Shown: in pieces, positions 30,401-40,172 of the stretch | Layout: every line of letters begins with the position of its first letter | Numbering within the stretch: the first letter of the stretch is position 1 | Assembly: GCA_900291925.1 (NCBI GenBank) | Contig: UWYS01000013.1 | Coordinates: 372,001-436,000 of the forward strand | DNA length: 64,000 nucleotides | Reading direction: 5' to 3' | DNA from: Thecaphora thlaspeos | Taxonomy: Eukaryota > Basidiomycota > Ustilaginomycetes > Urocystidales > Glomosporiaceae | Position numbers and translations under genes: made by a program | Notes under the pieces: generated by a model | Seen by the model: the letters and a program-made list of their open reading frames with translations, nothing else | Database searches by the model: none | Told to the model about the DNA's origin: nothing

Positions 30401-31651
30401 GCAGCGAAGCTCCTTGACATTCTCGAGCTCGCCAAAAATCGATGCCAGCTTCTTGACAAGCTGTGGACGTGTGGCAGCAAAGTGTGACAGTCCCACTTGG
30501 TCAACCATTGGGTCTGCTGGCCAGGGGCTGGGAAATCTTCCTTCGTACTCACATAGCTGTTGAACGGCTTCATGCCGGGCCAGGTCTCATCCGACAGCGC
30601 CTTCCTCTCGTCCGGCTTGAGATCGGCCAGGTCGAAGATGGACAAGAACTCGATGGGTCCCCTCGAGCAGAAGGTGATCGTCCGACCGATACGAGACATC
30701 TCCGCTCGAAGGCGGAGGGCTGCAGAGAGCACATATATGTGTGGCACAATGGGAGCGCGAGGAAGTAAGCATTCCCGCAAGGGTTCTTGACTATCGAGTC
30801 GCTACGCGTCGAACGAGGCCATTAGCCCGCAGCCTGTCAGCCCAACTCACTTCTGAAGAGATGGTTTGGGATCACGCTGATCACCTTGCGGGCTTCATCC
30901 TCGCTCTATCGGTAGATGGGAGGCCGCTGGATGTCAGTGAGATGGTCCTGACTTCGCTGCTCTGCAAGGGCCATCAATCTCACCTCAAAGTCGGCAAAGA
31001 CGTGTCTAATGAACCTCGTGTTACTGTCTGTGACAACCCTGAGGCTAAGCACCCTCGACAGCCTATCAAGGTAGTCCCAAAGCGAAGCCTCAGCCTCGGA
31101 CGTAGCTCGATAGCCATATGGGAAACTGTTGGGTGTCAACGAAGATGAGGGTAGGCTACACATTAGTCACCGTCCCTGGTTGCGTCGGCTGCAGCTGTGG
31201 CTGTTGGCTGTCGGGCTGCTTGGTCGGTCACAATAGCTACTCACCCGGCAACGAAGATGGTTGAGCGAGACGAATTCATGTCAGGGTCCGGCAAATGCAA
31301 GTTCTTGGGGTCCGGCGGCGAAGGAAGACCATGATCGAGGCGAAGCTTGAACAGATCCGAGGTCACGGCAGAGGGGCTGGCCTCGACGTATCTGATCCCG
31401 GGTCCACGTAGCTGGGCCTTGGACCTGTTTTCATCGTTGCGCAGAGCTTCGACACCTTTAAGCTTGATGTCCTCCATCAGCTGCTCCATCGATGCAGCGT
31501 CCAAGGCGCCTGTGTCGGCAGCGATTGGCGCCGGCTCGCTCTCCACCTCTAGCCCGGGCTGAGGTACGACACAATGGACCAGAGCCTCGGTAGAGTCTCC
31601 GATCTTTGTGATGGCTCTATTAACCGGATGAGATTGGCTGAGGGTGCCCAT
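27421..31651 (-). CDS. Multi-RRM RNA-binding protein, nine exons
   Basis: Exons (minus): 31651-31245, 31125-30984, 30905-30851, 30719-30553, 30460-30335, 30211-28934, 28814-28744, 28654-27535, 27438-27421. All junctions keep frame, giving 1127 residues. RRM1 (about 130-200) starts IFVAGFPYGYRATSE and is spread over exons 1-3. A second, divergent RRM (about 208-300) spans exons 4-5 (FCSRGPIEFLSIFDL, IYEVVYVQ). A canonical RRM lies at about 540-615 in exon 6: FSIWVGSLSFDTTGN as RNP2-like and NFAFIRFETKEAAARAL as RNP1. The C-terminal half is Pro/Gln/Ser/Gly-rich and disordered. The arrangement recalls fungal multi-RRM post-transcriptional regulators (Mei2 or Nrd1/Msa1 type), but I cannot assign an orthologue. 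A longer N-terminal frame reaching 32257 exists but is leader-like. The final 18-nt exon is supported by strong splice sites only. Confidence 0.8.
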
Positions 31652-32765
31652 GTCGAGAGGCTGACTCCAGATTGCTGGTTGAAGAGCGATGTGTTCGCTA
31701 CAAGGGCAGCAGCGGGGATCGATGGCAAGGCGGTCGCAAAAAGAGCGAGAAGAGCAGCGGGTGGCGAGTATCGTCGTCCTCTGAATGCAGTCGATGATCG
31801 CGAACAGAGCCCTTAGAAGGCCATCGAGAAACTCTCGTTTCCCGAGAGCTACGCCGCCACCGTCTGTGAACAGGAGCCTCGTGCTGACCGGCGCGCTCGC
31901 GAGAACGCCGATTAGCAGCGGCTCCGTCCCGGTAGAGGATGCTAAAAAATGTGTCAAGGGGTACGAGATGAAGAAAGAAGTAAAGAGGAGTGGTCGGTTT
32001 CGATGAAGCTGAGAAGAGGGGACAGAGGAGAGGAAGTCGGGAGAAGAGGAAGAGGGCTCCGCAAAGTGATAAGGACGAGAGGATATCCGTGCTCGGTGGG
32101 ATAGAAGATTGTGGTGGGAGGCCGAAGAGAAAGGAGAAAGAAAGGGAGAAGGGGGGCAATGACGACGAAGAAGGAAGAACGGGGGCCATATGGGAATCCT
32201 GCTGGGACTACGCACATCTTTATATACAGACGATGGAACTGTCCAAACAGCGTTCATCTTGCTAGGCCTGTCTCGGCTTGCCGCTCGTCCACTTGATCAG
32301 TCCCTCTACCGGTCTAGGTTGGTAGCCAGCCAAGCTGCAAGGCGAGCAGGCAGCTGCGGGCGGCCTCTGGCCGGCGCTTGTGCACCCCGCCACCGCCCCG
32401 CCCCGCCCATCGCCCCTGTTGTCTGTGTCTGGCCTCGATTGTCACTGCTTGCGCTCCCGCCTTTCCGCCTCTTTGCGGTCTGAAGCTGAAAGGATCAGGT
32501 CCCGCACTCCTACCAGCGTGCCCCCCTCTCGCAAGCAGAGCATTGGCCGCTTCAGCTGGAACTCGACACAGCCGCTTTTGCCAGAGGAGACCGGCGGGCT
32601 GGCAATGATCGGTCACGCCGCGCTGCTGCCAGCTGGAAAGGCAGATGGAGCGGCGGCGCATACGTGGTCCAGCGAGAGGACAAGCTAGACGACCGTCTAC
32701 GAAGCGTGCAACACAGCCAACAGGCAAAGGCGTCCGCAGACAGGCAGGCACAGACTGGCTTGATA

Positions 32766-32798
32766 TCTTATTTTTATTTTTATTTTTATTTTTATTTA
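32766..32798. repeat. (TTTTTA)n microsatellite
   Basis: Five or so units of ATTTTT/TTTTTA in an otherwise GC-rich region. AT-rich and likely polymorphic. Confidence 0.85.
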
Positions 32799-33479
32799 CT
32801 CCCCAACCCTCTTGCCACAGATGCCACGGCCTGCCCGCCTCCGGCCTGGCTGGGCTAGTTGCAAGCCGCTTGCGCGCCCTCCATCGAAGAGCTGTGGGAG
32901 CTAGCCGCAGTCCTCTTCCTGAGCTCTGGTAGCCGCTTCCGCCACCATCGCGAGTGGTCGGCAAGGTGGCTGTATGCGGGCCGTCCGGCAGCGGCGCCGC
33001 CTTGCCTACGCTGAGAGCGAGGTCTCGGAAGTGCCGAAGAGCCGCCCTGTCGGGCGATTCCATTCTGCGCACGGTCAGCTGCCTTCTGCTGCTGCCTCTG
33101 CCTCGCTGCATGTTCGGGTGGGGATCTGCATCTACACGTAGTCTACCTGCCTGTGGCTAGCTGAGCCAGGCCGGGCAGATGGGGCACAGGCTGCGTGCTT
33201 CCGAACGTGCTGGCCCGCCTATGGGTCGCCGGCTTGGAGCCGGAAGGCGCGCAGGATAAGGTTTGCCCCAACGGGCCCGTATCGATCAGGACCTCATCCG
33301 CCGGGCTTTCAGACCCGCCCCAAGGTCAGCACGCCACATCAGCCTGGCCAAATGAACAAGGACCAAGAAATCAAAATCTTGAAATAGGTGTACTGCGTGC
33401 GACCCGGCGGCCTCGCCCTTTCTCCCTTTTCCGCCCGCCTCCAAACTCGTCAGCCACCTCATGGTTCAGCTCTTTCGAC

Positions 33480-34340
33480 GGGAGTCTCGTCCTCACCTCC
33501 AGGTGATGTGGTCCGCCAGTACCCTGCCTTCGCTCAAAATCCTCGTCGACAAGCTTACTCTGGCTTCCCGAAAGCACCAGAGATGACTCGCCTCAAGCTG
33601 TAACCGCTCGCCCTCATCAAAGCACCCTAATCGCTGCCGTCGTCATCAGCACCCGCAGCGATCTCATCAGCAAGCTGTAGGGGGCCGTCGGGAAGGACTT
33701 CATTGGCCTCGAGACTTCAAGCGCTACTGCCTCAACATAAGGACCCGCGATGATCACGAGAAGCCCGAACATCTCAAGACGTTGCTCGCCGATCCGGCGG
33801 CCCGCTCATTCGAGCTTCGGCCCGAGGAGACACGCAAGTCCCTCATCAGTGTGAGGCGCTCGTCCAGCGATTCGACAAGATCACTAAGCCTCAGCAGACT
33901 GGGCGAGGCTGTACGAGAGTTACACCGACCTTGTTCAACAGAGCGTTGAGATGCTCCACGACCCTTCCTGCTGGCTAAGGCGCCCCGTGGCGATTCTCAA
34001 GGCTTTCGGAACTATGGACCCAGCCACAATGGCTGTGAGGGACAAAGAGGTTCTAGCCTGAACATGGCTCCCGCTTCGCATCAATGCCACATTCGGCCGC
34101 GTGCAAAGTTCCAACATCGCATCGCGGCCCTGTTGATCTTGTCCCGCGGCGTTCGAGAGAGAATTGTTAGGGAATGGAAAGCCGCGCCAGGTCGCAGAGA
34201 GAGGGCCAAGAGTCATATCGCAGAGCTGCATCCCCGCGCTACCGTTGCAGCACTGATGCTGTCCCCCTTCCCTCCAGGGACCGGACGGGAGGTGACGCTT
34301 GAGCGTGCGATGCTTGCGCACATCCTAGTCGGATGGTAGC
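33480..34340 (+). pseudogene. Probable decayed protein-coding sequence
   Basis: Segments with coding-like composition lie in a row but in different frames and are broken by stops. One frame reads through KAPEMTRLKL to a TAA (33601), then TARPHQSTLIAAVVISTRSD to a TAG near 33678. From 33713 another frame reads DFKRYCLNIRTRDDHEKPEH and continues LLADPAARSFELRPEETRKS. From 33853 a third frame reads EALVQRFDKITKPQQ, then ARLYESYTDLVQQSVEMLHD (about 33905-33965), KAFGTMDPATMAVRDKEV (about 33998-34055), and ELHPRATVAALMLSP near 34230. I do not recognise the family. A host gene relic or a transposon gag-like relic would both fit. Unrecognised introns could explain part of it. Confidence 0.35.
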
Positions 34341-34534
34341 GCACCGGCCTGTAGCGCCAATTCCAAGCGCGCACCATCGAGTGCCTCATTCGCGAAGTGG
34401 ATGTCCAAGCATCTCATGCTCCGCCCTCACCTCCTATTGTCTTTCCCTGTCCGATCTTCCCCTCCATCGATTGCGACCATCGCCTTGACATCTAGGTCCC
34501 AATAGCTCAATTCTCTCTGTCTCTTTTCACCTTC

Positions 34535-34538
<4 letters not shown>

Positions 34539-34572
<34 letters not shown>
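34539..34572. repeat. (TC)n microsatellite
   Basis: About 17 uninterrupted TC units, flanked by further CT-rich sequence. No gene nearby in sense. Confidence 0.9.
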
Positions 34573-34574
<2 letters not shown>

Positions 34575-35141
34575 GCTCCCGCCCTCTCTCCCTCTCCCGC
34601 GCGGGGTGCGCGCGCATAAGACCTGCATCGCAGGGGTCACAGCCCCCCGCCGCCAACTGACCATTAATTAAAATCATATATTCCGATTCTCTCTTGTAGT
34701 ATGTCGCCACGCGCTACGGACAGGGGCCGCATGACGGCGTCGGAGACGTTGCGCTCGCCGTCGCGTGGACGCCGGCAGCCTTGACGAGGACAAGCGATTC
34801 TTGATTGTATGCGTCGACAGCATGTACGACCGAGCTCGTGCGCGTCGATACACACGCGTCGCCTGATGTCGGAAGCGCCATCACGCCTCTTATCAAGACA
34901 CAATACAATTGTTAGCTACTTTAATGCCAACGACGACCATGGAACTAGGCCGCTTGACCCTTTCTCTAGTCCGGACGAAGCATGACGTGTGGGATTTGTA
35001 TGAGGTTTTGTATGGATGGATAGAGACCACAGAGTCTGAGAGCCGGACAGATCGTGCGTGTGCGAGAAAGGTGAGGACAAAAGGGAGGCAGAGACGGAGA
35101 GAAGAACGTTGCGGATCGGGAAAGAAAAGCCGGGGAAAAAT

Positions 35142-35243
35142 AAAAGGGAGAAGGAGAAGGAGAAGGAGAGGGAGAAGAAAGAGAAGGAGAAGGAGAAGAA
35201 AGAGAAGGAGAAGAAGAAGAAGAAGAAGAAGAAGAGGAAAAGA
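35142..35243. repeat. 102-nt purine-only tract, (GAGAAG)n / (AAG)n
   Basis: Every base from about 35142 to 35243 on the + strand is A or G, mostly GGAGAA and GAAGAA units. It lies downstream of the ankyrin/CCCH gene's stop (35714, minus strand). It has mirror-repeat character, so triplex (H-DNA) formation is possible in principle. Confidence 0.9.
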
Positions 35244-35713
35244 TGCAGTCACCACATTAGCAGGGCAAGCGGCTGCGGCAAATACAGATAGCGGTACGAA
35301 GGGTAAAGACTGCAGATGTATGGAGGAGAGGAAAGGTCAAAGCAAGGACGAGAGGAAGCATCGTTCGTCATCATACAAAGGTTGAAAAAAGGAAGGGAAG
35401 CGAAGAAAAGAAAGGCAGTACTGAAGGCGAGAAATTTTGTCGGAAGCAGCTGGTCATAGGATGAGGCCGGAGCATAGCATGTGTGAGAACGGAGATCAGA
35501 GGAAAGCACTGGGCGGAATGGTAACCCGAGGAGAATGTGCTGAGTGGCTGCGAAAGGGAGCCCAAAGGTAGGGGCGCTCGTGGCGACGGGAACGTAGAAG
35601 CCGGCTGGAGCTGGACGTGTCTGGAGGGGACGCTAGTCGGCGCCGCTGCTAAGAAAGCGCGAAGCGTTGCCTCGATGACCCGTCTTTCTTTTGAGCGGTA
35701 CAACGAGTCGCTT

Positions 35714-38427
35714 TTACACCGCCACCGCCTTGGCTTGGGCGACAGTGGCAAAGTCGGGCGCGGAGGTGCCGTTCGGGGCCGCGACGGGCTTGTCAGCCTC
35801 GGCGGACTTGTCCGCCGAAACCTCGGTGCCCTTGTCCTGCTGCAAATCGGACGCAACCGCTGCCTTCTCAACGCTAGTCTCGGTGCTGACGTCGCTGGTG
35901 GTGCCGTTTCCGTTGCCGTCGACCTCGACGGCCGCCGCGGGCTCCGGAGCCTTGCGGACGGGGGCGGGCGCGGAGAGGATGGCGGAGAAGTCGACCTTCT
36001 GCGCTCCGTTGGCCGAGGGCGCGGCAGCCGCGACCGGAGCATTGGACAGGGCGGGGAAGTCGTCCGAGTTGGGCACGCGCTGGGAGACCTTCTTGTTGCC
36101 ATTGTTGGCGTTCTGGCCCTGCTGCTGGCCGTTGCCTCTGCCGTTGTTGTTGCCGCCGTTGGCCGGCCTTCCGCCAAAGGCGGGTCGTCCGTTGGCTCCA
36201 AAGCTGTTCTGGGCGCCCTGCTTGTGACCGTTGGCGCCGTTCACCTGGGGCCTCTGGGACTGCTGTTGCTGCTGCTGCTGCTGCTGCCCGTTGGCCCTGG
36301 AAGCGTTGCTGCCGTTGCTGTTGTGGGCCGTGGCGGGCTTGCTAACGTTAGCGGGGAGCGAGGGAAGCGTTGCCTTTGCCTCGGTGGGCCTGGTAGATGC
36401 GGAGGCACCGGTAGCGGGAGCAGCAGGAGCGACACCGGCGGATTCCGTGTTGGCTACCTGGGATGAAGTCCTAGTAGTAGGGGCAGCAGCGGCGATCTTG
36501 TCACCAGCAATCTGGGTCTCTCCCTCCTTGCTGCTGTTCGAGGCAGGCTCTCGCGGCTTGGCCTCGGCCTTTGTCGTCGGCGCGGAGGCCTCTGCAGCGG
36601 GGCCGGCCGCTGCGTTCTGAGCGGGCGCCGGCGACGAAGCGTTGGCAGCCTGATCGGCCGCGGCGGCGCCATTCGCCTTCTTGCTGGAAGAGGGCTGAGC
36701 CTGCGGCGGGGTGGGCGCAGAAGCCGACGAGCCGCCGTTGGCAGCGCCAGTGTTGCGAGCAGCCTTCCCGGTGAGGGCACGGCTCGAGGCCCGGTGGGCG
36801 TCGTTAGAGCCGCTCGGCCTGCCGGCGTTGGGTCCCCGCGCGTCGGTGCCGTCGGGCAGGATGTGGGGGAAGCGGCACTCGTCGCCGTGCTTGCAGACGG
36901 CGCGAATGAAGAAGTAACACGCCGGTCGGTCCGCGCGCTTGTTGCTGCCACTGAATTCAGGGCGGCCGAAGCTACCGCCGAGGGCAGCGCCTCCGCGCCT
37001 GGGGCCCTTGCTGCCTCGCGTGAAGGGGGGCTGGCTCATGCTCTGCAGGAGGCTGGCGTCGCCGTTCAGCTGCTGCTGCGTCTGGCTGGGCTGGAATGGG
37101 ATGGCGTGATGGTGGAGGAACGAATTGAACGACTGTCGGCGGTGAACTGGCGCCTTGACGGTGGCCTCGGGGGCGGCCGTTTCCGTTTCCTTGTAGCTGG
37201 CGTTGTTGAACTCCTCGACGGCGGGCGCCTGGCCCGCCTGGACGGCTGAAGTTTCAGCAGCGGCCGGAGCGTCGGCCTGGCTCGGATCAGCATCGGCGTA
37301 GCCGGCGACACCTTGGGGAGGGTAGTACTGCTGCTGCGGCTGCGAGTGGAAGGCGGGGTTGAACACGTCGCTCTGGCCAAGATGGGCGGCCTGCTCGGAG
37401 ACATGGGGGCCGGCCATGTGGGGTGGCATTGGCATGTGGACGGGCATCGCGTGGGCGTACTGGATGGGCATCGGCGGTGCCATGCTGTAGAAGTGCTGAG
37501 GGGGACCGTAGGGCGAGTAGCCGTAGCTAGGAGGGGGCTGGTAGAAGACGGGGGCGTGGCCGGGCGAGACCGGACCGGCGCTGGCGTTAGAGGCCAGCTG
37601 GCCCGGGTGGGCAAAGAGGCACTTGTCGCCGTACCGGCAATTGGGGAAGAACTTGCAGGGGATCAGGCGGGCGATGTCGGGCGGCGGAAGGTTGGCCGAC
37701 GAGCTCTCTTTGCAGGCATGGCCACCGCGCGGCGGATCGGACATCTGCGTCGGATCAAAGAACGACGGCGGGGGCTGGTACATGTAGGGCTGCATCTGGT
37801 GCTGCGCCATCGACATCTCGCCGGACTGGCCGGGGTGGACGCCGTTTTGCACGTAGCTGATCGATCCGTCGGGCATCTGCTGGCCACCGTGCGGGTCGTA
37901 GGCCATCGTCGGCTGGATGGCGTCGGACGAGGTGGAGGCGTTTTGGAAGGTCGACGAGAGCATGCTAGCAATCTCGGCGTTGCTCTTGGCGAAGTCCTGG
38001 CAAGATGCCTCCTCGGGTCTGGCCCCTCGCGACAGGAGCTCTTGCACAATGGCGACGTTGCCTCCTTGAGCCGCATACATCAGCGCCGTCAGGCCTCGAG
38101 CATCTGTAGGAGCGCGCAGCGGGACAAGGTGAGAGCGGAAGGAGCACGGATGCGACAGCAAAAAACGGAGCGCATAACGGACGAGGTAGAGTGATAGTGT
38201 AGTAGGTGGAGTCAGCGGTCACGCCCGCTTCTCTGTCACTGATGTCGAGTCCCTTCTCTCCCTCCCCCTCCGCCTTCCACGAGATGAGATGTTCGGGACA
38301 GACCTAAGAGGGGACTGAATGGTGCACACATACCTTTTGTCTCAAGGTCCGGTTTGTTCTCGTCCAGGATCTCCCTCACTTCCTGAAGCTTGCCCTGCTG
38401 GCAAGCCTGAAAGAGGGTAGCCGCCAT
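35714..38427 (-). CDS. Ankyrin-repeat protein with two CCCH zinc fingers
   Basis: Two exons, 38427-38334 and 38103-35714, give 827 residues; the 230-nt intron (GTATGT...CAG) is one of the longest here and falls inside the ankyrin region. Residues 1-75 hold two ankyrin-like helices pairs (LFQACQQGKLQEVREIL; GLTALMYAAQGGNVAIVQEL). CCCH finger 1 lies near 181-198 (C-x5-C-x5-C-x3-H: CKFFPNCRYGDKCLFAH) and finger 2 near 423-442 (C-x7-C-x5-C-x3-H: CYFFIRAVCKHGDECRFPH). The rest is disordered: Tyr/Pro/Met-rich before finger 2, Ala/Asn/Gln-rich after it with a poly-Gln run. The finger spacing suggests RNA binding. The domain pair is seen in several eukaryotic RNA regulators, but I cannot name an orthologue. 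The upstream gap holds a 22-T run. Confidence 0.87.
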
Positions 38428-40172
38428 GTTCTTTGGTTGGCCTTGTAGCGGCTAGAGCGTAAGCCTTTAAGCAGGCCTACGGAGACCTCGCGGATCGGGA
38501 GGGCGAGGGTCTCGAAGAGCGACGTCGGTTGCGCGAGGGTGGTGGGCGTGCTGCAGCAAGGACAGCTGCGGCTTCAGCGTGCGAGAAGGCCTGCTCCTGA
38601 GAAGGGGAATGTCTGCAGCACCGAGTTACGAGCGAACGTTTCGGTGATGCGTCCAGGTGGCGCGAGCGGTTTGACAATACTCGACAGTTCCGGTCGGTCG
38701 TATGAGCTCGGACTCGTCTGAGATCGGGTCGGTGCTGCCGGTGGGGGGAGGGAGGGGGGGAGGTGTCGTTCGAGGGCAGAGGGCGGAGAAGCAGAGATGG
38801 ACCGGTTGGAGCCGGTGAAGAGACGGAAAGATCGGGTCGGGCGAAGAGAAGCGGACAGCGCAGGATCGAGTCGGATCGAGCCGGAGGTGGAGGCGGGCAA
38901 GTGGCGACGGTGGCGGAGGCGGAGCGAGATGAGGATTGTGATGATGGTGGTGACAGCAGCCCAGAACGAGAGAGGGGCGCGGGAGAGCCGACAGCCTCCA
39001 AGACCAGCCAGGCCGAGCCTTACCTGCTTCTTCTTCGTGAGGCGGTTCTGATGGGCCCTGAGAGAAAAAACCCACCACCAGCCTGCCAACTTTTTTTTTT
39101 TTTTTTTTTTTCTTTTCTTTTCTTCTCGCTCGCCCGAACGATTTTAGCAGCAGCAACAGCAGCAGCAAGCAGCCAGCCAGCCAGCCTGCAGATCCTTGTC
39201 CGCGCCCTCCTCACCCACGCACTGAAGGCGGCCGTCATCGTAGTCTTCACGTGATCAACCAAGGGCTGGCCACGGCAGGAGCGAAAGCACGGCTCCCGAC
39301 CCTCTCTTCTCTTTCCCCTGGCTGCGTTGTCGCACTGTACGCCATCAGCGTATCGCCGCCGGTTATGTCTACGTTGCGCCTGCGCAGGCAGGAAAGTAGT
39401 CTTAGCAGGTTTATCGTCGGACGAGGAGGAGTCACACGAGACCTTCACAATTTTGTCAGCGTCAATCCGTCTGCGAGGTTGGCCTGCGGACTAACACACG
39501 GACTCGCTCGCCCCACATCGTGCACATCTCGGGGATGGACGCCGACACGGGGTCAGATGTATGCCGCTCGAGAACTGGACTGGGCTGGACCCGGCCTGGC
39601 CTCCGGCGCTGGCGGGCAGAGCCGGAGCAAAAGACCCTGGCGGTGGCCCCACGTGATGTCGACGCTGTAGGTTGAGCCTTTCGTGCGAGACAATCGCCCG
39701 AACCCCCACCAATCTGGAAGGATTCTTCCAGAGGCGGGCGGGCGGTGTGCCTCGAGAGGCGCGGAAGGTGGTGGTGGTGGTGTGACTTCGGATGATGGTG
39801 ACCGCTTCAGCCACGTCCTTTTCTCTCCCTATCCGATACAAGGACACCCTCCCTGCACTCTAACGACATCCTCCCTGGTGCTTTCCGATTCAACACAACG
39901 TTCATACCTCGGCATTCCATCAACCCGCCCGCCCGCCGTTCTCGCATTGTCATACATCGGCACGCGTTGAAGCCCTCCGAAGAAGCCCCAGCGCCCGGCC
40001 ACCTCGTCCGGAGGATCTTCTGCGCCGGCTTCCTACTCCCTCCCTGCTGTCTTCCAGGGTCGCCCAACCTCGCGGTTGCAATCGTCGTTGCCATTGCCGT
40101 CGTCGCTATCGCTTCTTTGCCCCGCTTTCCGTTGCTGGCTAGGACTGCGTCGGTCGGCACACCGGGGTCACC
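38428..40172. other. Divergent intergenic region, ankyrin/CCCH gene to PPR gene
   Basis: 1.7 kb between divergent genes. It contains a run of 22 Ts followed by CTTTT repeats at about 39090-39125, and a CAG-rich spot at about 39146-39180. No supported gene. The last 300 bp are the pyrimidine-rich PPR leader. Confidence 0.5.
39090..39125. repeat. Poly(T) tract and CTTTT repeats
   Basis: About 22 consecutive Ts, followed by CTTTTCTTTTCTTC. In eukaryotic promoters long dA:dT tracts exclude nucleosomes; it sits between two divergent genes, so that role is plausible. Confidence 0.8.

Larger units (their letters stand above)
31652..35713. other. Gene-poor 4-kb region with simple repeats and a decayed coding sequence
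   Basis: The left end is the RRM gene's pyrimidine-rich (on the minus strand) leader and promoter. Inside are (TTTTTA)n, (TC)n and a 102-nt purine-only tract, each listed separately, and a stretch at about 33480-34340 that reads like coding sequence broken by stops and frameshifts. I see no intact gene. Confidence 0.5.

Noticed and set aside
31652..32257. N-terminal extension of the RRM gene to an ATG at 32257
   Set aside because: The extra sequence is Ser/Pro/Leu/His-rich and reads like a pyrimidine-rich leader. The ATG at 31651 starts normal protein sequence.
32314..33111. 265-codon open frame on the minus strand, including an Asn-Lys repeat
   Set aside because: The repeat is the translated (TTTTTA)n microsatellite; the rest has no coding character.
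35537..36466. 309-codon open frame antisense to the ankyrin/CCCH gene
   Set aside because: Complement of the Ala/Asn/Gln-rich tail; Leu/Gly/Val low complexity only.
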